Source: Corynebacterium halotolerans (GTDB taxonomy: Bacteria > Actinomycetota > Actinomycetes > Mycobacteriales > Mycobacteriaceae). From it: DNA of 64,000 nt. The stretch spans positions 1 through 64,000 of the forward strand of contig NZ_JVMD01000005.1 of assembly GCF_001056295.1 (NCBI RefSeq), read 5' to 3'. The position numbers and the translations under genes are program-made. Numbering within the stretch: position 1 is the first letter of the stretch; every line of letters starts with the position of its first letter. The notes under the pieces are model-generated. The model saw only the letters and a program-made list of their open reading frames with translations, had not been told where the DNA came from and did not search any database. This document shows, piece by piece, positions 1-9,322 of the stretch.

Positions 1-79
1 CCCCGCCTTTTGCGTTCGCGGTTTCTTTTCCGCGGTGATGTGGGCCGGGGCGTCGTACGGGGTCGCGGCTCTCGTGTCC

Positions 80-487
80 TCACTGGCCGGGGTACGAGCC
101 GACGGACCAGTGATTGCCTTCCGGATCCGCGACGGTGGCGACACGGCCGCCGTAGGGCTGGTCGGCGGGCTTCTCGATGGTAGTGGCGCCGTTTGCCAGC
201 GCCTTCTCGTAGGTTGCGTCGACGTCGGCGTCCGTCGGGACCACGAGGTAGCAGCACTTCTGCCCCGCCGTGTCGGGGATCTCGTGGGTGCCCGCTCGTC
301 GGTTGGAGCCGAGCATGATCCCGCCCGAATCGCGCCAGCGCAGTTCGGCATGCTCGACTCGGCTGGGGTCCGCATCGTCGCGGACGACGAGGATTTGCTC
401 GAAACCGAGCGCGGCGAGGAACGCCAGACCCTTGTCGGCATCGGCGTAGGTGAGGGAGTGGAAAAGCTGGGGCTTGGTCGTCGTCAT
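80..487 (-). CDS. VOC-family (glyoxalase/bleomycin-resistance-like) protein
   Basis: A protein of about 135 residues with the vicinal-oxygen-chelate pattern. An N-terminal half opens with a short strand and helix (LFHSLTYADADKGLAFLAAL), and the C-terminal half ends in the typical closing motif VADPEGNHWSVG. It resembles PhnB/YdcE-like VOC proteins, which act as small dimeric metal-dependent enzymes or binding proteins; the substrate cannot be read from the sequence. It lies directly downstream of the AraC-type gene on the same strand. An alternative ATG at 499 would overlap that gene's stop (ATGATTGA arrangement), so translation is probably coupled. I prefer the ATG at 487 because the MTTT start fits the family, but no clear Shine-Dalgarno decides it. 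Confidence 0.75.
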   Translation of the reverse strand: MTTTKPQLFHSLTYADADKGLAFLAALGFEQILVVRDDADPSRVEHAELRWRDSGGIMLGSNRRAGTHEIPDTAGQKCCYLVVPTDADVDATYEKALANGATTIEKPADQPYGGRVATVADPEGNHWSVGSYPGQ

Positions 488-491
488 GCGT

Positions 492-1298
492 TCAATCATG
501 GTCGGCGACCGGCGCCAGGTCTTGAAGGTTCGGGAAGTCTTCGGTTCGGGCTTTGGGACTGGCTCCGACGAATCCCTTCCATTCCCGCGAGAGGTGAGAC
601 TGGTCCGCATAGCCGCACCCGCCGGCCGCTTCGGTCAGGGACGCTCCCGATGCGACGAGGCGCCGGGCCTTCTCGAAGCGCGCCAGACGGCTGATCTCTT
701 TGGGCGACAGGCCAAACTCCGCCCGGACGCGATTCCTCAAGTGGCGCCGGGAGTATCCGACTTCGGCGGCCACCCGGGCGACGGGAAGACCGTCCCCGAG
801 GAGGCGCCACGCCGCCGTCACCGTGGCGTCGGCGGGCCACCCGTTCAGCCGGGCCAACAGCATGGCTTCCGCGGCGGCGAGGCGGTCCGTCCACGAGGTG
901 CGGCCGGCGATGGCTTCATGCTCGTCACGCGTCAGCCCCCGCGGCAGGTCGTCCATGTCGACGGTGTGTTCCGTCACGGCGCCGATCGGTGCACCGAAGA
1001 GTTCCCTGCACCCGATCGGCGTGACGGCCAGATGGATGCCCCGTTGCAGCCCGTGCGTGTGAATCAGCGCCGGACGCAGATGAAGACCGGAGATCGAGCA
1101 CCAGCGCGCCGTGGATCGGGTGGGTTCGTGAAGCCACCCCACATCGAGAGGCTCCTCCACCGCGATGATCACCGTGGCGGCCGTGCCGGGCACTCCCACG
1201 TGGACGGCGTCGGCCGGCAGCACCATGTCGTAGGCCACCATGGGCGCAGCCAGGCAGCTCCGAAGAGCGGGATGAACCGCTCGTGTCACGGTCTCCAT
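492..1298 (-). CDS. AraC-family transcriptional regulator
   Basis: 268 residues. The C-terminal third carries two helix-turn-helix units of the AraC family: VARVAAEVGYSRRHLRNRVR around residues 175-195, then a second unit including GYADQSHLSREWKGFVG, where the AraC signature F/W-K..G.SP is kept. The N-terminal half is a poorly conserved ligand-binding region. It is upstream of and almost overlapping the VOC gene, which is a likely target or co-transcribed partner. The ATG at 1298 sits 6 nt after TAGGCT (1305-1310, minus strand), so the mRNA is probably leaderless. The effector is unknown. Confidence 0.85.
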   Translation of the reverse strand: METVTRAVHPALRSCLAAPMVAYDMVLPADAVHVGVPGTAATVIIAVEEPLDVGWLHEPTRSTARWCSISGLHLRPALIHTHGLQRGIHLAVTPIGCRELFGAPIGAVTEHTVDMDDLPRGLTRDEHEAIAGRTSWTDRLAAAEAMLLARLNGWPADATVTAAWRLLGDGLPVARVAAEVGYSRRHLRNRVRAEFGLSPKEISRLARFEKARRLVASGASLTEAAGGCGYADQSHLSREWKGFVGASPKARTEDFPNLQDLAPVADHD

Positions 1299-1304
1299 GT
1301 CTCG

Positions 1305-1310
1305 AGCCTA
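1305..1310 (-). promoter_or_regulatory. -10 hexamer TAGGCT for a leaderless AraC transcript
   Basis: TAGGCT on the minus strand ends 6 nt before the ATG at 1298. The same TANNNT-N6/7-start arrangement recurs at over a dozen genes in this window. It is inferred from spacing only; no clear -35 is visible. Confidence 0.5.
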
Positions 1311-1546
1311 GCCACGGGACCACCCGCCCGGGTCCCGCAGAGCGGGTTCACCGGTCTCTTCGGGCCAAACGTCCGGTCGGCGGGCGGTCCGGCCCTGAGT
1401 CGGCGGCCATCCCAGTCGCCACCCCTAACGGCGTTCGGCCGCCGAACGTCCGGCTGCCTGGGGATATCCGATATGCGCACGTCAGGTGCGCAGATAGGGC
1501 AGGGGCGGGTCTGCGTGAAAGTCCGGACGATGGAACAATGGGTGCC

Positions 1547-1975
1547 ATGAGCGAAAACAATGACGTGATCCAGAAGCTGTCGGACGAGGAGTCCCTCGAA
1601 CTGCTGTCGACCAAGACCTTCGGCCGCCTCGTGGTGCGCCGCAAGGACGACATGGATCTCTTCCCGCTGAACTACGTCGTCCACGAGGGCGCCATCTGGT
1701 TCCGCACCGCGGAGGGGTCCAAGCTGTTCACCCTCACCCTCAACGACGACGTCCTCTTCGAGGCGGACAACGTCGACTCGGAGGCCGCGGAAGCCTGGTC
1801 CGTCATCGTCAAGGGCACCGCCCGCGCCCTGAAGTCCAACGACGAGATCGCGAAGGCCGACCAGCTGCCGCTGAAGCCGTGGCTGCCGACCCTGAAGTAC
1901 AACTACGTCGTGGTCACGCCGGCTGAGATCTCGGGCCGCAAGTTCCACCTCGGCGACGAGCCCGAGCGTTACTGA
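1547..1975 (+). CDS. Pyridoxamine 5'-phosphate oxidase (PPOX)-family flavoprotein
   Basis: 142 residues. The split-barrel pattern is visible: LLSTKTFGRLVVRRKDDMDL, then FPLNYVVHEGAIWFRTAEGS and a C-terminal strand ending GRKFHLGDEPERY. Such small PPOX proteins bind FMN or F420 and are widespread in actinobacteria; the substrate is unknown. The start MSENNDVIQ is chosen because upstream residues in the same frame are non-conserved and the ATG follows AACAAT by 7 nt (possible leaderless start). An internal GTG/ATG cluster nearby leaves a few residues of uncertainty. It stands alone, followed by a TetR gene on the same strand. Confidence 0.8.
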   Translation: MSENNDVIQKLSDEESLELLSTKTFGRLVVRRKDDMDLFPLNYVVHEGAIWFRTAEGSKLFTLTLNDDVLFEADNVDSEAAEAWSVIVKGTARALKSNDEIAKADQLPLKPWLPTLKYNYVVVTPAEISGRKFHLGDEPERY

Positions 1976-2038
1976 CGGCGTCACCCGTTTTCACCGAAAG
2001 CCGCACGCACCGCCGTTTTCGGCGCTACCCTCCGGTCT

Positions 2039-2632
2039 GTGACCAGCATCATGAACATTCCGGAAGGTGATGCTCCCATGTCCGAGGCGCGCGAGCTCCC
2101 GCCGACGATCGCCGCACCCGGCCAGCATTCGCCGCGAGTCCAGCACATCCTCGACGAGGCGCGGTCGATGCTGCGCGAGTCGGGGTGGCGCAACGTCAGC
2201 ATGCGCCGGCTGGCCGCCCGCCTGGACGTGAAGGCGCCGTCGCTGTACAAGCACATCACCGGCAAGGATGAGCTGTACCGGCTGCTTCTCGACGAAACCC
2301 TGCGCAACCTCGGCGCCGCGCTGCATGAGGCCGTGGACGAGGATCCCTGCCCGCGCTCGCTGCTGAAGGCGTACCGGCGCGCGGCGTCGGCGGACCCCCA
2401 CGGGTACCGGCTGATCAGCCGCGCCCGCGTGGTGAACATGGTCGAGCCCACCGACCTTGACCGCTGGATCCGGGAGCCGTTCACGCGCGTCGCCGGCGGG
2501 GACGAGGCCCGCGGACTGGCGCTGTGGGCCTTCGCCCACGGCCTGGTCATCGCGGAGCTGGTGCAGGAATCCGGGGACACGGCCGACCCGGTGTGGACGG
2601 CGGGGGCGGACGCCTTCGCCCGGGAGGCTTAG
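2039..2632 (+). CDS. TetR-family regulator with WHG-type C-terminal domain
   Basis: Up to 197 residues. A TetR helix-turn-helix lies at about residues 33-80 ([19 protein letters not shown], then [18 protein letters not shown]). The C-terminal region resembles the TetR_C_33 (WHG) domain, with [19 protein letters not shown]. Two starts are credible. GTG 2039 is exactly 7 nt after TACCCT (2026-2031), as in other leaderless genes here. ATG 2078 is preceded by GGAAGGTG with good spacing and would give 184 residues. The 3' end overlaps the convergent nadE gene by 4 nt. The ligand and targets are not evident. Confidence 0.82.
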   Translation: MTSIMNIPEGDAPMSEARELPPTIAAPGQHSPRVQHILDEARSMLRESGWRNVSMRRLAARLDVKAPSLYKHITGKDELYRLLLDETLRNLGAALHEAVDEDPCPRSLLKAYRRAASADPHGYRLISRARVVNMVEPTDLDRWIREPFTRVAGGDEARGLALWAFAHGLVIAELVQESGDTADPVWTAGADAFAREA

Positions 2633-3492
2633 GCGCGCCACCAATCCTGCGAGGGCCCCGGGGGCGTGGTCCTCTTGTGCCGGCTGATCCGCCACAGGTG
2701 CTCGATGCGCGCGGCATCGGCGTCGGACACGTCGCGCCCTTCCAGGTAGGCGTCGATGGCCGCGTAGGTGACGCCCAGGGCGACCTCGTCGGGAAGCGCG
2801 GGGCGGTCTTCCTCCAGGTCGGCCGTCGGCACCTTCGTCCACGTCGACTCCGGTGCGCCGAGGTGCTCGAGCATCCGCGCGCCCTGGCCCTTGGTCAGGC
2901 CCTCGAGGGGCACCAGATCCACGCCGCCGTCGCCGTGCTTGGTGTAGAAGCCGGTCACCGCCTCGGCCGCGTGGTCGGTGCCCACGACCAGCAGGCCGCG
3001 CTCGCCGGCGATGGCGTATTGGGCGATCATGCGTTGGCGGGCCTTCACGTTGCCCTTGTTGAAGTCGCCGAGCCCGCAGATGCCCATGGCCCCGGACACC
3101 GCGGCGTTCATCGCGGTGGTCGCCGGCTCGATGTCCACGGTGACGGACTCGTCGGGGTGGATGAAGCGCAGGGCGGTCTGGGCGTCGTCTTCGTCGGCCT
3201 GCACGCCGTGGGGCAGGCGCACCGCGATGAACACCGGATCGGCCAGGTGGTCCGGGTTGGTGCCGCCGGCGTCGGTGCGCACCCGCTCCACGGCCATCTG
3301 CGCGAGCTTTCCCGCCAGCGTCGAGTCCTGCCCGCCGGAGATGCCGAGCACGAAACCGCGGGCGCCGGTCGCCGCGAGGTAGTCGGCCAGGAAGGTCACG
3401 CGCTCATCGACCTCGGCGGCGGGGTCGATCTCGGGGGACACGTGCAGTTCGGCGATGATGCGCTCGCGGAGGCCATCCTTCGGGTAGTTCAT
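2629..3492 (-). CDS. nadE: NH3-dependent NAD+ synthetase
   Basis: 287 residues, close to the 275 of E. coli NadE. It converts nicotinic acid adenine dinucleotide, ATP and ammonia to NAD+. The PP-loop (N-type ATP pyrophosphatase) motif [10 protein letters not shown] is present near residue 75, followed by downstream family blocks [31 protein letters not shown] and [14 protein letters not shown]. No N-terminal nitrilase domain is present, so ammonia rather than glutamine is the donor. The ATG at 3492 ([10 protein letters not shown]) is preceded by TACCCT with a 6-nt gap, suggesting a leaderless mRNA. pncB, which feeds the same pathway, lies at 24694-26016. Confidence 0.95.
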   Translation of the reverse strand: MNYPKDGLRERIIAELHVSPEIDPAAEVDERVTFLADYLAATGARGFVLGISGGQDSTLAGKLAQMAVERVRTDAGGTNPDHLADPVFIAVRLPHGVQADEDDAQTALRFIHPDESVTVDIEPATTAMNAAVSGAMGICGLGDFNKGNVKARQRMIAQYAIAGERGLLVVGTDHAAEAVTGFYTKHGDGGVDLVPLEGLTKGQGARMLEHLGAPESTWTKVPTADLEEDRPALPDEVALGVTYAAIDAYLEGRDVSDADAARIEHLWRISRHKRTTPPGPSQDWWRA

Positions 3493-3498
3493 GGGCCC

Positions 3499-3504
3499 AG
3501 GGTA
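3499..3504 (-). promoter_or_regulatory. -10 hexamer TACCCT for leaderless nadE
   Basis: Reading the minus strand, TACCCT is followed by 6 nt and then the nadE ATG at 3492. The fixed spacing supports transcription starting at or next to the start codon. Confidence 0.5.
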
Positions 3505-3548
3505 CGTCGGCGAGGTTTCCATCCGGTTTCGGTGGCATGATTGCCCCC

Positions 3549-4922
3549 GTGAACGCACCAACCCGACCCTCCACCGAGGCCCGCGGCTCCGGCCGGGCCA
3601 TCGCCGTCGCCGTCATCGCCGCCCTGGGCGGCCTCCTCTTCGGCTACGACACCGGCGTCATCTCCGGGGCCCTGCTGTTCATCCAGCGGTCCTTCGAGCT
3701 GACGCCGGCACAGGAATCCACCGTCACCGCGATGCTGCTGGTCGGCGCGGCCATCGGCGCCTTCACCGGCGGCCGCGTGGCCGACGCGATCGGCCGCCGG
3801 TCGACGGTGCTCATCGGCGCGGTCGGCTTCATCGCCGGCAGCCTGTGGTGCGCGGCGGCCGGGTCGGCGCTGGAGCTCGGGGCCGCGCGGACGCTGCTGG
3901 GCGTGTGCATCGGCGGCGTGTCCATCGTCGTGCCCATGTACATCTCCGAGATGTCGCCCCCGCACATCCGCGGCCGCCTGGTCAGCCTCAACTCGCTGAT
4001 GATCGTCATCGGCCAGCTCGTCGCGTTCCTCACCAACTCCGCGTTGGCGGCGTCGGGGTCGTGGCGCTGGATGCTGGGGCTGGGTGCCGTGCCCGCGGTG
4101 ATTCTGCTCATCGGCATGCTCTTGCTGCCAGACACCCCGGCTTACCTGCTGCGCCGCGATCGCCGCGACGATGCGCTCAAGGTCCTGCGCGGCATGCACG
4201 GGCCGGGGGCGGAGCTTTCCGACGTCGAGATCGCCGAGGGGTCCATGAGCGAGGACCAGCGGGCGGCCGAACGTGCGGCGCTGAAGGTGCCGTGGATCCG
4301 GCGCGCGGTGATCATCGCGATGCTCATCGGCGTGACCCAGCAGGTCACGGGGGCCAACGCCATCATGTATTTCGCGCCGACGATGATGAACAAGGTCGGG
4401 CTGTCGGCGGAGAACTCCGTGTACACGTCCATTTTGATCGGCACGGTGTCGGTCATCGCCTGCGCCGTCGGCATGAGCATCATCGACCGCGTCGGCCGCC
4501 GACGGATGCTGATCATCGGCCTGACCGGCTGCGCCATTTCCCTGGGCGTGCTGGCTCCGGTCTACGGCCTGGCGTCGAACTCGACGGCCGGGGCCATGGC
4601 GTCGCTGGCGTTGATGACCGTATTCATCGCCTTCCAGCAGGCCGCAGTCTCCGTGGCCACGTGGCTGCTCATCTCCGAGGTCGTGCCCGCCGAGGTCCGC
4701 GGTGCGGGCATGGGCCTGGCCGGCCTGGCGCTGTGGGCGGCCAATTGGTTCGTGGCGCAGGCCTTCCTGCCGATGGTCGACGTCGTCGGCGGCTCGTGGT
4801 CCTTCCTCTTCTTCGCCGTCACCGGCGCGATGGCGCTGGCCTTCACGTGGAAGATGGTGCCGGAAACCACGGGGCGATCGCTGTCGGAGGTCAGCGAAGA
4901 CCTGCGCGCCGCGGGGGCCTGA
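3549..4922 (+). CDS. Sugar-porter MFS transporter (proton symporter-like)
   Basis: 457 residues from GTG 3549, or 461 from ATG 3537. Twelve predicted membrane segments and the hallmarks of the sugar porter family are seen: [18 protein letters not shown] in TM1, [10 protein letters not shown] in loop 2-3, [20 protein letters not shown] after TM4, [17 protein letters not shown] in TM7, and [11 protein letters not shown] at the C-terminus. It resembles IolT/GalP-type hexose or inositol/proton symporters; the substrate is not decidable. GTG 3549 lies 7 nt after CATGAT, a plausible -10, which would exclude the upstream ATG. It is divergent from nadE. Confidence 0.9.
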   Translation: MNAPTRPSTEARGSGRAIAVAVIAALGGLLFGYDTGVISGALLFIQRSFELTPAQESTVTAMLLVGAAIGAFTGGRVADAIGRRSTVLIGAVGFIAGSLWCAAAGSALELGAARTLLGVCIGGVSIVVPMYISEMSPPHIRGRLVSLNSLMIVIGQLVAFLTNSALAASGSWRWMLGLGAVPAVILLIGMLLLPDTPAYLLRRDRRDDALKVLRGMHGPGAELSDVEIAEGSMSEDQRAAERAALKVPWIRRAVIIAMLIGVTQQVTGANAIMYFAPTMMNKVGLSAENSVYTSILIGTVSVIACAVGMSIIDRVGRRRMLIIGLTGCAISLGVLAPVYGLASNSTAGAMASLALMTVFIAFQQAAVSVATWLLISEVVPAEVRGAGMGLAGLALWAANWFVAQAFLPMVDVVGGSWSFLFFAVTGAMALAFTWKMVPETTGRSLSEVSEDLRAAGA

Positions 4923-4992
4923 CGCGCCCTTTTTCCCGACGATGCCGGGTTCCCGGCTGGACGGTCGACTCGGACGCGCCTACGGTTCGGGC

Positions 4993-5439
4993 ATGACGAG
5001 GTCCAACTGGTTCTGGCTTGCGGCGCTGGCCGGCGGGGCGCACGCGGCGATCTCCCTGTACTGGGCGCTCGGCGGGACCGGTCTGCTGTGGACCATGGGC
5101 GAGTCGTTCGTCGACGGGTTCGCCTCGAGGATGTGGCTGCTGTACCCGGTGGCGCTGGTCAAGTTCGCCGTCGCGATCGGGCCGTTGTGGTTGCAGACCC
5201 GAGCGTGGCGGCCGTGGCCGCGGCTGACGCGGCCGGCGTCGTGGCTGGCGGCGGTGACGTTGATCGGGTGGGGCGGGCTGACGACGGTGATCGGCAACCT
5301 CGTGCTTGCCTCGGTCATCGCGCCGGTCGGCGGGTACGACCGGGGCGCGATGATCGGCCATGCGTGGCTCTGGGATCCGCTGTTCGCCGTGTGGGGCGTG
5401 GCCCTGCTCGTCGGGCTGGCGCGCACCCGTCGGCGCTGA
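4993..5439 (+). CDS. DUF3995-type membrane protein
   Basis: 148 residues with four hydrophobic segments. The opening resembles the DUF3995 family ([20 protein letters not shown] followed by ALGGTG, then [17 protein letters not shown]). The function is unknown; it is probably an integral membrane protein of the cytoplasmic membrane. The ATG at 4993 is 6 nt downstream of TACGGT (4981-4986), the leaderless pattern. It lies between the MFS gene and rpmJ on the same strand. Confidence 0.75.
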   Translation: MTRSNWFWLAALAGGAHAAISLYWALGGTGLLWTMGESFVDGFASRMWLLYPVALVKFAVAIGPLWLQTRAWRPWPRLTRPASWLAAVTLIGWGGLTTVIGNLVLASVIAPVGGYDRGAMIGHAWLWDPLFAVWGVALLVGLARTRRR

Positions 5440-5481
5440 CGGGGAGGCCGCTGCCTCCCGTTTCGGGATGCGGGGCTTTTT
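5439..5481 (+). terminator. Probable terminator after the DUF3995 gene
   Basis: Arms ACGGGGAGGC (from 5439) and GCCTCCCGT (to 5461) form a hairpin with one bulge and a CGCT loop. A short TTT follows, and a CTTTTT run lies a little downstream at 5476-5481. The stem overlaps the stop codon of the gene. Confidence 0.45.
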
Positions 5482-5632
5482 GTGTCGGGGCGCCGGTTTG
5501 GGTAACATGGCCGTTCGTGTCGTGGCGCCGCAGGTCGGCGCCACCGGGTTGTCGCATCCCAATCGTTTTTCCGACGGGGGAGTGGCGCGGCCCGCCACCG
5601 CCCACAGGAGCCGAGAAGAAAGGAGCGCCCGA

Positions 5633-5755
5633 ATGAAGGTCCGCAAGTCCCTTCGGTCGCTGAAGAACAAGCCGGGCGCCCAGGTCGTGCGCCGCCGTGG
5701 CAAGGTTTACGTGATCAACAAGAAGGAGCCGCGCTTCAAGGCCCGCCAGGGTTAA
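5633..5755 (+). CDS. rpmJ: 50S ribosomal protein L36, cysteine-free (type B) form
   Basis: 40 residues: [20 protein letters not shown], then [20 protein letters not shown]. It is a structural protein of the large ribosomal subunit. The zinc-binding C-x2-C...C...H ribbon of canonical L36 is absent; all zinc ligands are replaced, which defines the C-minus paralogue that several bacteria use when zinc is scarce. A strong AAGGAG Shine-Dalgarno precedes the ATG, and a perfect terminator follows. No obvious Zur-box palindrome is visible upstream, so zinc regulation is only a possibility. Whether a zinc-ribbon copy exists elsewhere in the genome cannot be seen. Confidence 0.95.
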   Translation: MKVRKSLRSLKNKPGAQVVRRRGKVYVINKKEPRFKARQG

Positions 5756-5772
5756 GAGCGAAGGGTTTCCCG

Positions 5773-5813
5773 CCGCGCCGCATGGACCGACTGGTCCATG
5801 CGGCGCGGTTTTC
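5773..5813 (+). terminator. Rho-independent terminator after rpmJ
   Basis: A perfect 16-bp stem (5773-5788 with 5793-5808), loop GACT, followed by TTTTC TTT. It is one of the strongest hairpins in the window. Confidence 0.95.
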
Positions 5814-5922
5814 TTTGGGCGGACATTGGCCGATAGCTGGACCGGCCGGTCTCCGATAGACGGTTTTCGGCGAATTTCGGGACCTCGACCACTAAATCAC
5901 AAGGTTGTGAGGCCATTTCGCC

Positions 5923-6020
5923 CCACATGTAGTGGCGGGGGAATCCCCATCCTGGGAATTCGATGCTTGTAACTACTACATGTTGTGCCACTGGCCTTTT
6001 TCAAACCCCAAGTGTAGTGT
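5923..6020 (+). promoter_or_regulatory. Three NrdR-box-like sites upstream of nrdHIE
   Basis: Three sites resemble the core of the NrdR consensus (acaCwAtATaTwGtgt): CCACATGTAGTGG at 5923-5935, CTACATGTTGTGC at 5975-5987, and CCAAGTGTAGTGT at 6008-6020. The second and third are 33 bp apart, about three helical turns, as expected for paired NrdR boxes; the first is 52 bp further upstream. The region 5820-6116 holds no gene and carries the nrdH leader. NrdR is the ATP/dATP-sensing repressor of nrd operons, so dNTP feedback is inferred. Confidence 0.7.
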
Positions 6021-6116
6021 TTCTGGTGTTGCGCCACTCAGGGCGCGGACCGGAGGATCCGAAGGGCTCGCCGGTCGACATCCCTCGAACCGACTGACTG
6101 AAGGAACGTGCGAGAC

Positions 6117-6341
6117 ATGGTCACCGTCTACAGCAAGCCCGCCTGCGTGCAGTGCCGCGCCACCACCCGAGCCCTCGACAAGGCCGGCATCTCCTACGAC
6201 GTCGTGGACATCACCCTCGATGACGAGGCCCGCGACTACGTCATGGCGCTCGGCCACCTGCAGGCCCCGGTCGTCGACACGGGTTCCGAGACCTGGTCGG
6301 GCTTCCGCCCCGACCGCATCCAGGCCCTCCGGGCCGCGTAA
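6117..6341 (+). CDS. nrdH: Glutaredoxin-like protein NrdH
   Basis: 74 residues. NrdH is the electron donor of class Ib ribonucleotide reductase, reduced by thioredoxin reductase. The redox motif C-V-Q-C lies at residues 10-13 in [20 protein letters not shown], and the NrdH-specific C-terminal signature W-S-G-F-R-P-D-R-I is intact. ATG 6117 is chosen over GTG 6108 because the GAAGGA Shine-Dalgarno at 6100-6105 is correctly spaced only for the ATG. It is the first gene of nrdHIE, with NrdR-like boxes upstream. Confidence 0.95.
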   Translation: MVTVYSKPACVQCRATTRALDKAGISYDVVDITLDDEARDYVMALGHLQAPVVDTGSETWSGFRPDRIQALRAA

Positions 6342-6360
6342 ACCGCGCGCCCGAAACCCC

Positions 6361-6399
6361 GGCCGTGGCTTTTCCGCTCCAGCGGGAACCACGGCCTTT
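6361..6399 (+). promoter_or_regulatory. Intercistronic hairpin between nrdH and nrdI
   Basis: GGCCGTGG (6361-6368) pairs with CCACGGCC (6389-6396), and an inner TTCCGCT/AGCGGGAA stem extends it; TTTC follows. It may attenuate or protect the nrdH mRNA relative to nrdIE. A possible GTG start for nrdI at 6365 lies inside the stem, which argues for the later TTG. Confidence 0.6.
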
Positions 6400-6421
6400 C
6401 GTCGAAGGGTGGCGAAAGCCA

Positions 6422-6844
6422 TTGTTCATCGTCTATTTCTCGTCGGCCACCGGCAACACCCACAAGTTCGTGCAGAAGCTGGGCATCCCCAACGCACGGA
6501 TCCCGATCCACCGGAATGAGCCGGAACTGCTGGTCGACGAGCCATTTGTGCTGATCGTCCCCACCTACGGGGGCGGGTCATCCATCACGGGGGACAAATC
6601 CCGGCCGGTGCCGCCGCAGGTGATCCGGTTCCTGAACAACGAGCACAACCGCTCGTTCATCCGGGGGGTCATCTCGGCGGGCAACACCAACTTCGGCATC
6701 GACTACGGGCTGGCCGGGGAAATCGTGGCCGAGAAATGCAAGGTGCCGTACGTCTACCGGTTCGAGTTGATGGGCAACGACGAAGACGTGAAGGTCGTTC
6801 GATCCGGGCTGGCGGACTTTTTCCAGCACCGCGCGGCCTCCTGA
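6422..6844 (+). CDS. nrdI: Flavodoxin-like NrdI, activator of class Ib RNR
   Basis: 140 residues from TTG 6422 (read [14 protein letters not shown]). NrdI is an FMN protein that generates the oxidant needed to assemble the dimanganese-tyrosyl cofactor of NrdF. The phosphate-binding loop [10 protein letters not shown] and the later NrdI blocks VPTYGGG and ISAGNTNFG are present. Family members begin with this [12 protein letters not shown] block, and AAGGGTGG lies about 10 nt upstream of the TTG. The alternative GTG 6365 would add 19 unusual residues and falls in a hairpin. It is the middle gene of nrdHIE. Confidence 0.9.
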   Translation: MFIVYFSSATGNTHKFVQKLGIPNARIPIHRNEPELLVDEPFVLIVPTYGGGSSITGDKSRPVPPQVIRFLNNEHNRSFIRGVISAGNTNFGIDYGLAGEIVAEKCKVPYVYRFELMGNDEDVKVVRSGLADFFQHRAAS

Positions 6845-6961
6845 CCGACGCCGGGACACGCACCCATGGCGGCCGCACCATTCCTCTTATATAGAGGGGA
6901 GGGGACGGTGGTCGCACGGGGACGCGGCCGACAAGAAACACAGGGGCGACGGCGAGGGTGC

Positions 6962-6972
6962 CGTCGCAAAGC
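6962..6972 (+). repeat. Dispersed motif copy (CCGTCGCAAAGC family)
   Basis: CGTCGCAAAGC preceded by C, in the nrdI-nrdE gap upstream of the GTG 7051 start. It is one of ten exact 11-mer copies found by eye in the window; the others are at 9377, 16732, 32148, 35144, 43133, 45786, 46903, 48652 and 60593 (approximate first base). Confidence 0.75.
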
Positions 6973-7050
6973 AAAAACGCACAGCAAATAGAAGCGATAC
7001 GCGACAAGCGAGCCGGCGCGAGCCAGGGAAACGAAGAGGGAGCTAACACA

Positions 7051-9204
7051 GTGGCTGAAATGGGGAAAACCGTGGCGGAGCCGATCGGCAAGGACGAGCT
7101 TGATTTCCATGCGCTCAACGCGCTGCTTAACCTGTACGACGACAACGGGAAGATCCAGTTCGACAAGGACCGGGAGGCGGCGCGCCAGTACTTCCTGCAG
7201 CACGTCAACCAGAACACCGTCTTCTTCCACAACCTGAAGGAGAAGCTGGACTACCTGGTCGAGAACAAGTACTACGACCCGATCGTGGTGAACAAGTACG
7301 AGTTCGAGGACATCAAGGCCCTGTTCAAGCGGGCCTACGCGCACAAGTTCCGCTTCAAGTCCTTCCTGGGGGCGTACAAGTACTACACCTCGTACACCCT
7401 GAAGACCTTCGACGGGAAGCGCTACCTCGAGCGCTACGAGGACCGCGTCTGCATGGTCGCGCTGACGCTGGCCGACGGCAACCTCGAACTGGCCGGCCAC
7501 CTGGTCGACGAGATCATCTCGGGCCGCTTCCAGCCGGCGACGCCGACGTTCCTCAACTCCGGCAAGGCCCAGCGCGGCGAGCCGGTGAGCTGCTTCCTGC
7601 TGCGCATCGAGGACAACATGGAGTCCATCGGCCGCGCCATCAACTCCTCGCTGCAGCTGTCCAAGCGCGGCGGCGGCGTCGCGCTGCTGCTGAGCAACCT
7701 GCGCGAGCAGGGCGCGCCGATCAAGCACATCGAGAACCAGTCGTCCGGCGTCATCCCCGTGATGAAGCTGCTGGAGGACTCGTTCTCCTACGCCAACCAG
7801 CTCGGTGCGCGCCAGGGCGCGGGCGCGGTGTACCTGCACGCGCACCACCCGGACATCATGCGCTTCCTGGACACCAAGCGCGAGAACGCCGACGAGAAGA
7901 TCCGCATCAAGTCGCTGTCGCTCGGCGTGGTCATCCCGGACATCACCTTCGAGCTGGCCAAGCGCAACGACGACATGTACCTGTTCAGCCCGTACGACGT
8001 CGAGCGCGTCTACGGCAAGGCGTTCGCCGACGTGAACATCTCCGAGAACTACGACGACATGGTCGAGGATCCGCGGATCAGCAAGACCAAGCTCAACGCC
8101 CGCGCGTTCTTCCAGACCCTGGCGGAGATCCAGTTCGAGTCCGGCTACCCGTACATCATGTTCGAGGACACGGTGAACGACGCCAACCCCATCGCGGGCC
8201 GCATCACCCACTCGAACCTGTGCTCCGAGATCCTGCAGGTCTCCACGCCGTCGACGTACCACGAGGACCTGTCCTACGACGAGGTCGGCGAGGACATCTC
8301 GTGCAACCTCGGCTCGATGAACATCGCCATGGCCATGGACTCGCCGGACTTCTCGGCGACCATCGAGACCGCCATCCGCGGCCTGACCGCAGTGTCCGAG
8401 CAGACCGCCATCGATTCGGTGCCGTCGATCCGCAAGGGCAACGACAAGTCACACGCCATCGGCCTGGGCCAGATGAACCTGCACGGCTACCTCGGCCGCG
8501 AGCGGATCCATTACGGGTCCGAGGAGGGCATCGACTTCACCAACATCTACTTCTACTGCGTGCTGTTCGAGGCCCTGAAGGCGTCGAACAAGATCGCCAT
8601 CGAGCGCGGCGTGAAGTTCGGCGGCTTCGAGGAGTCGAAGTACGCCACCGGCGAGTTCTTCGACAAGTACATCGACGCCGAGTGGGCGCCGGCGACCGAG
8701 CGGGTCAAGGAGCTTTTCGACGCCTCGAACATCTCCATCCCCACGCAGGACGACTGGCGCGAGCTGAAGGCCTCCATCCAGGAGCACGGCCTGTTCAACC
8801 GCAACCTGCAGGCGGTGCCGCCGACCGGCTCGATCTCGTACATCAACAACTCGACGTCGTCGATCCACCCGATCGCGTCGAAGATCGAGATCCGCAAGGA
8901 AGGCAAGATCGGCCGCGTCTACTACCCGGCGCCGCACATGGACAACGACAACCTGGAGTACTTCCAGGACGCGTACGAGATCGGCTACGAGAAGATCATC
9001 GACACCTACGCCGCCGCGACCCAGCACGTGGACCAGGGGCTGTCGCTGACGCTGTTCTTCAAGGACACCGCCACCACGCGCGACATCAACCGCGCGCAGA
9101 TCTACGCGTGGCGCAAGGGCATCAAGACCATCTACTACATCCGACTGCGCCAGGTCGCCCTCGAGGGCACCGAGGTCCAGGGCTGCGTCAGCTGCATGCT
9201 GTAG
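7051..9204 (+). CDS. nrdE: Class Ib ribonucleoside-diphosphate reductase, large subunit
   Basis: 717 residues from GTG 7051 (GAGGGAG Shine-Dalgarno 8 nt upstream); C. glutamicum NrdE is about 707. It reduces NDPs to dNDPs with NrdF. Visible landmarks are [20 protein letters not shown], then S-C-F-L-L (redox cysteine), NLCSEILQ (radical-site cysteine), NAVPPTG-type loop as [13 protein letters not shown], and the C-terminal shuttle pair C-V-S-C-M-L. The N-terminal ATP-cone of class Ia enzymes is absent, as expected for NrdE. A strong terminator follows, so nrdF is transcribed separately. Confidence 0.97.
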   Translation: MAEMGKTVAEPIGKDELDFHALNALLNLYDDNGKIQFDKDREAARQYFLQHVNQNTVFFHNLKEKLDYLVENKYYDPIVVNKYEFEDIKALFKRAYAHKFRFKSFLGAYKYYTSYTLKTFDGKRYLERYEDRVCMVALTLADGNLELAGHLVDEIISGRFQPATPTFLNSGKAQRGEPVSCFLLRIEDNMESIGRAINSSLQLSKRGGGVALLLSNLREQGAPIKHIENQSSGVIPVMKLLEDSFSYANQLGARQGAGAVYLHAHHPDIMRFLDTKRENADEKIRIKSLSLGVVIPDITFELAKRNDDMYLFSPYDVERVYGKAFADVNISENYDDMVEDPRISKTKLNARAFFQTLAEIQFESGYPYIMFEDTVNDANPIAGRITHSNLCSEILQVSTPSTYHEDLSYDEVGEDISCNLGSMNIAMAMDSPDFSATIETAIRGLTAVSEQTAIDSVPSIRKGNDKSHAIGLGQMNLHGYLGRERIHYGSEEGIDFTNIYFYCVLFEALKASNKIAIERGVKFGGFEESKYATGEFFDKYIDAEWAPATERVKELFDASNISIPTQDDWRELKASIQEHGLFNRNLQAVPPTGSISYINNSTSSIHPIASKIEIRKEGKIGRVYYPAPHMDNDNLEYFQDAYEIGYEKIIDTYAAATQHVDQGLSLTLFFKDTATTRDINRAQIYAWRKGIKTIYYIRLRQVALEGTEVQGCVSCML

Positions 9205-9226
9205 CGGCCGGTCGACGAGCATCGCA

Positions 9227-9268
9227 GAGGGCGGGCATCCGGGTTTCCCGGGTGCCCGCCCTCGCTTT
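9227..9268 (+). terminator. Terminator after nrdE
   Basis: A 17-bp inverted repeat (9227-9243 with 9247-9263) starting GAGGGCGGGC, with a TTT loop, followed by GCTTTT. It separates nrdHIE from deoD. Confidence 0.92.
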
Positions 9269-9322
9269 TGCGCCGGTGCGGGCCGCGTTGCGACGATCCG
9301 CGCACAGATGTAAATCGCACTA

